Below are positions 9,825-17,165 of a DNA stretch of 64,000 bases, one piece after another (positions within the stretch are counted from its first letter, which is position 1; the number at the start of each line of letters is the position of its first letter). The stretch comes from Thauera aromatica K172. GTDB taxonomy: Bacteria > Pseudomonadota > Gammaproteobacteria > Burkholderiales > Rhodocyclaceae. The notes beneath the pieces are model-generated. The model made no database searches. It saw only the letters and a program-made list of their open reading frames with translations, and was not told the DNA's origin. Both the position numbers and the translations under genes were made by a program. Location: NCBI RefSeq assembly GCF_003030465.1, contig NZ_CP028339.1:620001-684000 (forward strand). Direction: 5' to 3'.

Positions 9825-10071
9825 GGAATCGGTGCTTTAGACGGGCGGAAAGGGGCGGCGGCAGGGTGTGGGCGTGATCGGAGGGTAGCGGACGCAGGCT
9901 TCGATCATGAGCCCGGGATTGTATAACAGTCGGGATGCTGCCCGGCGCTTGCGGGATTTTCCGTTCGCGCATGCCTTCATGCCGACGTCCTGCCCGGCGG
10001 GCTGACAGCCGCCGCGCAGCGCCTGTCGGGCGGGGTGCCCTGAACGAAGGCGCGGCTGCGGCTGAAAACGT
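9825..10071. other. Intergenic region upstream of kdsD-lptC-lptA
   Basis: 247 bp without a recognisable gene. A minus-strand -10-like element TATACAAT (9925-9918) lies about 95 bp before kdsD and may be the promoter of the Kdo/Lpt operon; no convincing -35 box is seen. The right half is GC-rich, with no clear T-tailed hairpin for the pilin gene that ends at 10072. Confidence 0.35.
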
Positions 10072-10716
10072 TCACAAGCGGGCGCAGACGGTGTAGCTGC
10101 CGGCTTCGTCGAGCGGGTTCGTCGCCGACACCAGGGTCGGGGCGGCGATCTCGCCGCTGGCGGCGCGCATCGCGCCGCTCGTGGGGTCGCCGTCATCGAC
10201 GCCGAGGTCGAGCTGGTGCACGAGCTTGCCGGGAATCCCCGCCGAGCACACCACCAGGCTGCCGGGAATGCCGAGCGCCGCAGCGTCTCCGCCGCGCTGC
10301 ACGCCGATCCGGCCACCGAAGGCATTGCGCGGCAGGTAGCCAGGGTCGGTCGGGGTCGTGCTGCCGCCGGCGAGCTCGGCCAGGCGCAGGTGCTGCCACA
10401 GGTGGAAGGTTTCGGTTCCGCCCTCGGCATGCCAGCTGCCGTCGATGGCGCCGTTGCCGTCGCCCGCTGCCGCGCATGCGCTGCCGTCGAGGCACAGGTG
10501 GCGTGCCGCGGCGCCATCGTCGCCGGGCAGCGCGCGGTACTTGTCCTGGTAGGCGTGGATCAGTGCGGGAATGCTGGCGAAGTCCTGCGCGAGGTTCTTC
10601 ACCCGGGCGCTGTCGAGCAGCGCCTGGCCTTTCAGGACGCCGCTCAGCAAGAGGCCGATGATGAGCAGCACGACGGCGATTTCGACGAGGGTGAATCCGG
10701 CCTGGCGAGGGGACAT
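10072..10716 (-). CDS. Prepilin-like protein (major pseudopilin candidate)
   Basis: 214 aa. Class III signal: a short leader MSPRQAG followed by FTLVEIAVVLLIIGLLLSG, so cleavage after Gly7 and Glu at +5 of the mature protein. The rest is a globular domain with cysteines, as in minor pilins or G/H-type pseudopilins. It is the last gene of the minus-strand pseudopilus operon, 59 bp after its neighbour with its own leader (TTCTCCTTGAGG on the plus strand, an SD on the minus strand). No prepilin peptidase lies in the window, so processing must depend on PilD elsewhere. Confidence 0.8.
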   Translation of the reverse strand: MSPRQAGFTLVEIAVVLLIIGLLLSGVLKGQALLDSARVKNLAQDFASIPALIHAYQDKYRALPGDDGAAARHLCLDGSACAAAGDGNGAIDGSWHAEGGTETFHLWQHLRLAELAGGSTTPTDPGYLPRNAFGGRIGVQRGGDAAALGIPGSLVVCSAGIPGKLVHQLDLGVDDGDPTSGAMRAASGEIAAPTLVSATNPLDEAGSYTVCARL

Positions 10717-10775
10717 GGTCGTTCTCCTTGAGGGGTGAAACGGGATTCGGTGGGCGCTGAAGGTCCGGGGCGGCG

Positions 10776-11504
10776 CTACAGGCGTCCGGCCTGGGCGAGG
10801 CGGGCGACGAGCAGGGGGCGGCCGATCCAGGCCAGCAGGTCGTCGAACCCGGCGCTCGCTTCTCCGGCCTGATACACCGGGGACGAGGCCGAATAGGTGG
10901 CGTTGTGGCCGTCGGCGTTGCGGTTGGGGCCGGTCGAATAGACGATCGCTACCGCCTGCGAAGTGCTGGTGGTGAGAGGGCTGTCGTCGAGTGTGCGGAT
11001 CTGCAGGTTGGCCGTCGGCAAGGTGGCGGCGTCGATCGGGCCGGCGGCGAAGTTCGGGTCGACCCGGTAATGCCAGTGCCCGGCCCAGCCGTCCTGCGGC
11101 TGGTGGCGGGGGCTGCCCCAGGCATCGTGGGCGGGCATCCCCAGCGTGCGCCAGGGCAGCCGCCCTGCGCCGGCGAAGCTGCAGGGGGCGGCATCCTCGA
11201 GGCCGTAGTGCGGGCTGTGCGGATCGGTTTCGGTGCTGGCGCAGGGCAGGCGGCCGTGAACGATGGCGAAGCCGGTCAGGGCGTGCTGGATGTCGCGCAG
11301 GCGTTCGAGGGTGAGCTGGCGGTCGCGGGCTTCGATGCGGCTGCCCAGAGGCATCAGCAGGCCGCCGCCGAGCAGGCCGACGATGAGGAGCACGAGGGCG
11401 AGCTCGGCGAGCGTGAAACCGCGCTCGGACGGTCGCAGGCGAGGGTGGCGGAAGGGCGGTACCGCAGCGGAGCGGAAAGCGCGGACGGGGCTCAGGGCAG
11501 GCAT
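10776..11504 (-). CDS. Prepilin-like protein (minor pseudopilin)
   Basis: 242 aa. A long leader of about 29 residues ends in RPSERG, followed by FTLAELALVLLIVGLLGGGLL, a clear class III cleavage site with Glu at +5. The mature domain contains the LPCASTET and GRLPWRTLGMPAHDAWG segments. The latter is shared in form with the next upstream gene (GRLPWRTLGQPDLRDGWG), so the two are related. ATG 11504 overlaps the end of that gene by 13 bp. Position and sequence suggest a minor pseudopilin of the same machine. Confidence 0.75.
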   Translation of the reverse strand: MPALSPVRAFRSAAVPPFRHPRLRPSERGFTLAELALVLLIVGLLGGGLLMPLGSRIEARDRQLTLERLRDIQHALTGFAIVHGRLPCASTETDPHSPHYGLEDAAPCSFAGAGRLPWRTLGMPAHDAWGSPRHQPQDGWAGHWHYRVDPNFAAGPIDAATLPTANLQIRTLDDSPLTTSTSQAVAIVYSTGPNRNADGHNATYSASSPVYQAGEASAGFDDLLAWIGRPLLVARLAQAGRL

Positions 11505-12811
11505 CGGATCACGTCCCGGGTGGCGGGCTGCAGGGGGTCGTCCACCTCGAAGCGGTGGGCACCGCTGAAGGATGGGGTACCGTGATTGAAGTTGGCGGCG
11601 TTGTCGGCTTCGAGGTACTGGGCGGGATCGGCCCGCCGTTCCGGCGTGTCGCGCTGCTGCAGCCCGGGGCCGCTGCGGATGCGTTCTCCGCCGAACAGCA
11701 GCACGCCACGACAGCCCGCGGTGGCGGGCGGGGCATCGTGAGCGAGGGCGATGCAGGGTTCGCCCGTCCGGCACACGGCGAAGCGGAATTGGTCGCGCCA
11801 GCGATCGAGCCGGGGGCGTTCCTCCGCCGGCAGACCGAGCGCGGCGGCGCTCGGGAGCGGGCCGACGTCGAGGACGCCGGGCGTGGCGGAAGTGTGGGTG
11901 GCGAGGAAATCGGCTTCGCCGAGCCGGGCGGCGAGGGCGTCGGCGGCGGTGTCGATGAGGGCGTCGATATGGGCGCCATGATCGGCACGACGGCGCAGGG
12001 CGTCAAAGATGTCGTCGATGCCGATCCAGACCACCAGGTCGGTCGTCAGCCCGGCGTCCTCGCCGATCGGCGCGCCCTGCGTGACCGGCATCGTGGCGCC
12101 GAAGCGGGCGGTGTAGCCGTGGTCGAGATAGTGCGCGAGGTCGGCCTCCGCCGAGTCGCTGCCGCCGCAGCCGCTCTTCGCCCCGGGCGGACGGCTCTGG
12201 CCGGGCAGCACGGGGCCGGGGGCGAAGATCGCCGCGACGGCCAGGCCATCAGGGCCGGCGGCACGCAGTGCGCGCCCGTCCGGTGCGCGGGGGGCGAGCT
12301 GGCCGGGACTGTCCCAGTTCAGGGTGAGCGGCTTGGGGTTGTTCTTCACGCTGCCGCCGACCGCATACCACAGGCATTGCCCCCAGCCGTCGCGCAGATC
12401 GGGCTGGCCGAGCGTGCGCCAGGGCAGGCGCCCGAGCGCACCCACGTCGCGGGCCCCGCAGGCGCCGGGCGGAGTGGAGCCGCTGTTGCCGCCGTCCGGG
12501 CAGGGGAGGAAACCATAATCTTTGTCGGCGTGGTGCTCGCCGTAGCTGAGCGCATAGCCGAGCAAGGCTTCGCGTGCGAGCGCGAGCGCCTCCATGCTGC
12601 GCAGCTGGGCGCGGGCGACGGCGTGGGTGCGCAGCTGCCCGCCGGCGAGCAGCCCGCCGGCGCTCAACAGCGCCGCCAGCGCCAGCGCGGCCACCAGCCC
12701 GTAACCGCGCAGGTCGGGGGCGCCGGGCTGCGACCAGGCGGCGTTGCCGGTCCGGGTGCAGCGGGGGATCGACGGTCCGCGGACGGAAGTTGTCGGAGCG
12801 GGCGGGTTCAT
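11492..12811 (-). CDS. Large pseudopilin-like membrane protein (possible tip subunit)
   Basis: 439 aa. One N-terminal hydrophobic segment follows a glycine (DLRG-YGLVAALALAALLSAGG). It resembles a prepilin leader, but the +5 position is Ala instead of Glu, as known for GspK-type tip pseudopilins. A large periplasmic domain follows, with several cysteines and the GRLPWRTLGQPDLRDGWGQ segment shared with the neighbouring pseudopilin. ATG 12811 overlaps the previous gene by 4 bp. Equating it with GspK is inference from size, context and the missing glutamate. Confidence 0.6.
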   Translation of the reverse strand: MNPPAPTTSVRGPSIPRCTRTGNAAWSQPGAPDLRGYGLVAALALAALLSAGGLLAGGQLRTHAVARAQLRSMEALALAREALLGYALSYGEHHADKDYGFLPCPDGGNSGSTPPGACGARDVGALGRLPWRTLGQPDLRDGWGQCLWYAVGGSVKNNPKPLTLNWDSPGQLAPRAPDGRALRAAGPDGLAVAAIFAPGPVLPGQSRPPGAKSGCGGSDSAEADLAHYLDHGYTARFGATMPVTQGAPIGEDAGLTTDLVVWIGIDDIFDALRRRADHGAHIDALIDTAADALAARLGEADFLATHTSATPGVLDVGPLPSAAALGLPAEERPRLDRWRDQFRFAVCRTGEPCIALAHDAPPATAGCRGVLLFGGERIRSGPGLQQRDTPERRADPAQYLEADNAANFNHGTPSFSGAHRFEVDDPLQPATRDVIRCLP

Positions 12812-14223
12812 CGCCCTTCTCCCCGGTGGACGTGGATGCGGATCCGGAGCGTGTCCGGCGGTTCTCCCGGGGGCGGCGTTGCGGCGCCGGGATCGGCCGG
12901 CGGCCAGTAGTCGCCGGGGTGCAGGCGGAGCCGCTGGGCACCGCGGGGGGTGAGGCTCGGGGAGGGGCCCGGTGCCAGGGCCAGCGCGGTTTCGTCGAGT
13001 TCGAGGAGACGACCGTCGAGCCAGATGAAATCGCGCCCGTCGGGGCGGCGCAGGATGCCGTCGATGCGGCGCGGTGGCGTGGGAGCCGTCGTTTCGGCAG
13101 GCGGCATGATCGGGAGTGTGGCGGGCGGCGCGGTGTCGCTGTCGGCGGGAGAGAGGGGGGAGGGGTTCGGCGCCGTTCCGGGCGGTGGCGGGAGAGCTGC
13201 GGTGTCGACTGCACCCTGCCCGGCGGACCACCAGGGGTGTGCGCCCAGCGCCAGCCCGGCGAGGGCGAGTGCGGCTGCGAGAGTCGCCGTACGGCGCCGG
13301 GTCGGGTGGCGCTGCCCGGCCCCGGCGGGACTTCCGGGCGGCCAGCCGAGTGCTGCGGGGGCGCTCGACAGGCCGTGCAGGAGGACCCCGCTGAACTCGC
13401 CGTCGGTGAGCGGCGCTCCTTCCTCGTCGCATGTGCGCAGCGCTGCGAACGGCGCCGGGAAGGCGATGTGGATCGGTGGCGATGCGGCGCCGGGGCGCGC
13501 CTGGGCTTCGTCGGCGGGGGTGAGGGCGCCTGGCGGCGTGAGCACGGTCGCCTCGAGCGCGGCGTCGGCGCCGATCCGGCCGCGGGCGAGGATGTAGCTG
13601 CGGGTGAGACCGATTTCGTCCACCCACTGCGTGCCGTGGCGTGCGCTTGCCAGCGTGCACTGGCCGACGAGACGGGAGAAATGCAAGGCCTTGCCGTGGA
13701 CTTCGCAGATACGCATGCCGGCGCGGGTAAACACGACAAGCAGCCGCGCGGCGGAGGGCGTTGCGGAAGGCGGCGCCAGATGGGCGACCAGCTGGGCGGC
13801 GGGCACCACACGCTCAAGGCGGAGGCCGGCGCTGTGCACCGCCTCCAGCCAGGGCGCGAGCTGTTCGGGGCGATTGAGACCGGAAAACAGCACGTGCTCG
13901 AGATGGGCGTCGGCGCCTGCCGGGCCGAGTACCTGCGCGCGGGCGAAGGCGGGATGCGGAAACCAGGCGCCGAGCCGGCGGCCATGCAGCGCCCGGCGGT
14001 CGGCACCGCGAACTCGCGGCAGATCTTCGGCCTCGTAGCTCTCGTCGGCGAAATTCACCACCATGCGGCAGGCTTCGCCGCGCCGCCGCCCGGCCAGCCA
14101 GGTGGCGAACGCGGCGTGCTCGCCGGGGGCGAAGCGGGCGAGCCGGGCGATGCCGTTTCGATCGCTCCGCCATGTCTCGAGGCCGAGCGCGTCGACGCTG
14201 AAGAGCAGGGGACGGTGTCGCAT
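12808..14223 (-). CDS. PilM/MshI-like assembly protein with a C-terminal periplasmic segment
   Basis: 471 aa, of unknown exact family. The N-terminal ~250 residues resemble the actin-like ATPase fold of PilM/GspL/MshI proteins of pilus and secretion systems. A single transmembrane segment (ATLAAALALAGLALGAHPWW, about residue 320) follows. Then comes a Pro-rich linker and a short domain (RRIDGILRRPDGRDFIWLDGRLLEL) like PilP/MshK/GspC modules that contact secretins. One chain may therefore combine cytoplasmic, membrane and periplasmic functions that are usually separate. It overlaps the downstream gene by 4 bp and starts 3 bp after the platform gene. Confidence 0.55.
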   Translation of the reverse strand: MRHRPLLFSVDALGLETWRSDRNGIARLARFAPGEHAAFATWLAGRRRGEACRMVVNFADESYEAEDLPRVRGADRRALHGRRLGAWFPHPAFARAQVLGPAGADAHLEHVLFSGLNRPEQLAPWLEAVHSAGLRLERVVPAAQLVAHLAPPSATPSAARLLVVFTRAGMRICEVHGKALHFSRLVGQCTLASARHGTQWVDEIGLTRSYILARGRIGADAALEATVLTPPGALTPADEAQARPGAASPPIHIAFPAPFAALRTCDEEGAPLTDGEFSGVLLHGLSSAPAALGWPPGSPAGAGQRHPTRRRTATLAAALALAGLALGAHPWWSAGQGAVDTAALPPPPGTAPNPSPLSPADSDTAPPATLPIMPPAETTAPTPPRRIDGILRRPDGRDFIWLDGRLLELDETALALAPGPSPSLTPRGAQRLRLHPGDYWPPADPGAATPPPGEPPDTLRIRIHVHRGEGR

Positions 14224-14226
14224 CGG

Positions 14227-15425
14227 CTATCCCGGCAGGTGGCTGCTGAGGGCGTAGATCGGGCCGAGCACGGCGCTCGCGATCCACAGCAGCAGGCCGC
14301 CCATGAGCAGGGTCAGGGCGGGTTCGGCCGCGGCCTGCAGGCGGGCGATGCTGTCGCTGACGTCGCGCCGATAGAGGGTGGCGACGTTGTCCAGGGCGCG
14401 GTCGAGCGCGCCGGTGTGCTCGCCGAGCTTCAGCATCCGTGTCACCAAAGGGGGAAATACGCCGGCGGCGGCGAAGGCGTCCGAGATCGTCGATCCTTGT
14501 TCGATACGGTGCCCGGCCGCGCGCAGTCCGGCGCGCAGGACGCGGTTGCCGACCGCCTGTTCGGTGGTGCGCAGGGTGTCGAGGACGTTGATCCCGGCGC
14601 CGTACAGGGTGGCGAAGAGCGCGGCGAAGCGGGCGAGGGCGAGCTTGCGCAGGATCTCGCCGACCAGCGGCAGGGCGAGCTGGAGCGCATCCGCGCGCCG
14701 GCGCAGCGTGGCCGAGCGCGCCAGCGCCCAGCCAGCGGCGCAGGCGGCGCTGGCTGGGCGAGCAATAGCGCCCAGCCCCAGTCGCGCACGGCGTGCGACA
14801 AGGCGACCAGGATCCGGGTCTGCAGCGGCAGGGCCTGGCCGGTGCTGCGTGCCAGCTTTTCGAGTTCGGGGACGAGCTCGGTGAGGGCGACGACGACCGC
14901 GAGCAGCAGGATGCCGCCGACGATGGCCGGATAGATCGCGATCCGCCGGGCGTGGGCGGCGAGTTCGTCGTCGCGGGCGAGGGCGGTGCCGATGTCGCGG
15001 ACCGCCTGCGGCAGCGTGCCGGCGGCTTCGCCGGCACGCAGCAGGCCGACCGCCACCGGGGAAAACGCGCCGGGGAGTGCGGCGGCGGCGTCGGACAAAG
15101 GCTTGCCGCGCTCGACCGCGGCGAGCAGGGCGCAGACCATGGCACGGGTGCGGGGATGGGGGCTGGCGTCGCGCAAGGCGGCCAGGCTGTCAAAGGGGGG
15201 GATACCGGCGCTCAGCAGCTGCTCGAGGTGGAAGCAGAAATGGATCAGTTCGCGACGCGGCACGCGCACGGTGGGGCGACGGGCGCGCCGCCGCGGTTCG
15301 CCGTTGATCAGCACCAGTCCGAGGGGGCGCAGGCGGTGTTCGAGCTCGGCGAGATCGCCGGCCTCGAGTTCGCCGCGTACGTGACGGCCGTCGGCGGCGA
15401 GGGCACGGTAGCGGTAGAGGCTCAT
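14227..15425 (-). pseudogene. Type II secretion/pilus platform protein (GspF/MshG-like), frameshifted
   Basis: Inner-membrane platform protein of T2SS/type IV pilus machines. The reading frame from ATG 15425 (MSLYRYRALAADGRHVRGELEA) gives the first T2SF domain. After the segment LLLAQPAPPAP it degenerates into Arg/Ser/Pro-rich nonsense, ending at 14442. The missing second half is present in another frame (ALARSATLRRRADALQLALPLVGEILRKLA ending ...LLLWIASAVLGPIYALSSHLPG, stop 14227). Together they span 1199 nt, one base short of a ~399-aa protein of normal length. The break maps near 14725-14760, in a 13-bp inverted repeat. It could be a real mutation or a sequencing error at the hairpin. Confidence 0.8.
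14725..14760. repeat. Perfect 13-bp inverted repeat at the gspF frameshift
   Basis: Arms 14725-14737 (CGCCCAGCCAGCG) and 14748-14760, with a 10-base loop. It lies inside the platform gene exactly where the reading frame breaks. Such GC-rich foldbacks promote both slippage in vivo and base-calling errors. Confidence 0.85.
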
Positions 15426-15454
15426 CGCGGTGCTCCGAGTGGGTAGGGGCTCAT
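15422..15454 (-). CDS. Micro-ORF 2 (10 residues) in the gspE-gspF junction
   Basis: Reads MSPYPLGAPR then stop, differing from micro-ORF 1 at two residues. Its stop codon (15424-15422) overlaps the ATG of the platform gene (15425-15423) as ATGA, completing a chain gspE, ORF1, ORF2, gspF of four-base overlaps. Confidence 0.4.
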   Translation of the reverse strand: MSPYPLGAPR

Positions 15455-15483
15455 CGCGGCGCTCCGAGTGGGTGGAGGCTCAT
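15451..15483 (-). CDS. Micro-ORF 1 (10 residues) in the gspE-gspF junction
   Basis: Reads MSLHPLGAPR then stop. Its ATG (15483-15481) overlaps the gspE stop as ATGA, and its own stop overlaps the ATG of micro-ORF 2 in the same way. It is created by the 29-bp repeat. No SD of its own is seen, so translation would rely on re-initiation from gspE. Whether the peptide matters, or only keeps ribosomes moving toward gspF, is unknown. Confidence 0.4.
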   Translation of the reverse strand: MSLHPLGAPR

Positions 15484-17165
15484 CGCTGCGCTCCGAGTGC
15501 GGACAGGTCGATGACGCGTGCGAGTTCGGACACCGAGGTGCTGCCGTCGAGGACGCGGCGCATGCCGTCCTCGGCCAGCGTCCGCCAGCCGCGCTCGCGG
15601 GCGGCGGTGTACAGCGCGTCGGTGCCGGCACCGGCGGCGAGCAGGGCGTCGAGGTGGCGGTCGAAAGGAAGCACTTCCATGATCGCGAAGCGTCCGCGGT
15701 AGCCGCGGAAGTCGCATTCCGGGCAGCCGCGCGCCCGGTACAGCGGCGGCGGGGCGTCGGCGGGAAGGCCGAGGCGGGCGCAGTCCTGAGGCGATGCGGC
15801 GACCGCTTCGCGGCAGGCCGGACAGAGCCGGCGCAGCAGGCGCTGGGCGATGATGCCGGCCAGATTGCCGGCGAGCAGCGCAGCGCGCAGGCCGATGTCG
15901 AACAGGCGCGGCAGTGCGCCGAGGGCGGAGTTGGCATGGAGGGTGGCGAACACCTGGTGGCCGGTGAGCGCGGCGCGCAGGGCCATCGTCGCGGTGTCGG
16001 CATCGCGGATCTCGCCGATCAGCAGGATGTCCGGGTCCTGACGCAGCAGGGCGCGCACGCCGTCGGCGAAGCCGAGGCGGGAGGCTTCGCCGACCTGGGT
16101 CTGGCGGATCAGCGCCAGTGGGTATTCGACCGGATCTTCCAGGGTCATGATGTTGACCGCCTCGCGGTTGAGGTGGCTGAGGATCGAGTACAGCGTCGTC
16201 GTCTTGCCGCTGCCGGTGGGGCCGACGACCAGCACCAGCCCCTCGGGGCGGTCGAGGATGCGCCCGAGCGCGGCGTGCTGGGGCGCATCCAGTCCGAGGG
16301 CGTCGAGCGCAACGATGCCCTTGTCGCGGTCGAGGATGCGCAGCACGATGTTTTCGCCGTGCAGCGTGGGCTGGGTGGCGACGCGGAAGTCGATCGGGCG
16401 TCCGCCGACGGCGAGGCTGATGCGCCCGTCCTGGGGACTGCGCGATTCGGCGATGTCGAGCCCGGCCATGACCTTGATCCGTACTGCCAGCTCCGGCCAG
16501 TACGACTTGTGGAGGGCGCGCACCTGATGCAAGGTGCCGTCGGTGCGGTGGCGGATGCGGAGGAAGCCGGCTTCGGGTTCGAAGTGCACGTCGGATGCGG
16601 CATGGGCGACGGCGTCGGCGAGCAGGGCGTCGACGAGGCGGATGACGAGCCCGGGGTCGCGCGCGCCGGCATCCTCGTCATCGCGCAGCTCGAGGGCGCG
16701 CACGAGTTCGTCGATCGAGCCGGCCTGGCCGTAGTGCTGTTCGATGGCACGGCCGATTTCGCCTTCGCCGGCGAGGCGCAGCTCGATCTGCGTTCCGGGC
16801 TCGAGTGCACTGCGCAGGCGATCGACGGCGACGATGTCGTGGGCATCGGCGGTGGCGACGACCAGGTGGCGGCGGACAGCGTCGTAGTGCAGGGGCAGCA
16901 GACGGTGGCGGCGGGCCAGCGCCTGGGGGACGCGGGCGAGCGCATCGGGCGCGGGAAGGGCATTGCTCAGATCCACCGGAGGCAGGCCGCTGCGGGCGGC
17001 GAGGGTGGTGCGTAGCGCAGCTTCGCTGACGAAGCCCAGCTCCACCAGCACCTGCCCCAGGGAGCGTCCATGATGGAGCCGCTCGTGTTCGGCGATGCGC
17101 AGCTGATCCTCGCCGATCAGGCGGGCGGCGAGCAGGGTCTGGCCGAGCGCGGTCGGTGCGCTCAT
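15480..17165 (-). CDS. GspE/PulE/MshE-type assembly ATPase
   Basis: Hexameric cytoplasmic motor for pseudopilus assembly, 561 aa. It has an N-terminal GSPII_E_N domain (ALGQTLLAARLIGEDQL, LVELGFVSEAALRTTLA), then the RecA-like ATPase with Walker A (VVGPTGSGKTTTLYS), the Asp box (MTLEDPVEYPL), Walker B (DPDILLIGEIRD) and the His box (TGHQVFATLHANSA). The zinc-binding tetracysteine motif is present (CPAC...CPECDFRG). All motor motifs are intact, so the ATPase itself should be active even though the downstream platform gene is broken. It overlaps the secretin gene by 4 bp (ATGA). Confidence 0.92.
   Translation of the reverse strand: MSAPTALGQTLLAARLIGEDQLRIAEHERLHHGRSLGQVLVELGFVSEAALRTTLAARSGLPPVDLSNALPAPDALARVPQALARRHRLLPLHYDAVRRHLVVATADAHDIVAVDRLRSALEPGTQIELRLAGEGEIGRAIEQHYGQAGSIDELVRALELRDDEDAGARDPGLVIRLVDALLADAVAHAASDVHFEPEAGFLRIRHRTDGTLHQVRALHKSYWPELAVRIKVMAGLDIAESRSPQDGRISLAVGGRPIDFRVATQPTLHGENIVLRILDRDKGIVALDALGLDAPQHAALGRILDRPEGLVLVVGPTGSGKTTTLYSILSHLNREAVNIMTLEDPVEYPLALIRQTQVGEASRLGFADGVRALLRQDPDILLIGEIRDADTATMALRAALTGHQVFATLHANSALGALPRLFDIGLRAALLAGNLAGIIAQRLLRRLCPACREAVAASPQDCARLGLPADAPPPLYRARGCPECDFRGYRGRFAIMEVLPFDRHLDALLAAGAGTDALYTAARERGWRTLAEDGMRRVLDGSTSVSELARVIDLSALGAQR

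Larger units (their letters stand above)
15421..15507. repeat. Three contiguous 29-bp direct repeats at the gspE-gspF junction
   Basis: Copies at 15421-15449, 15450-15478 and 15479-15507 (the last diverges at its end). Each begins CTCATCGC and contains GCTCCGAGTG. On the minus strand each copy carries an ATGA start/stop overlap, so duplication of the original gspE/gspF junction has produced two chained micro-ORFs. There are no spacers, so this is not CRISPR. Confidence 0.9.

Noticed and set aside
15421-15507. Possible CRISPR because of 29-bp repeats
   Set aside because: The copies are directly adjacent with no spacers, there are only three, and no cas genes are nearby. They are a duplication of a gene junction.
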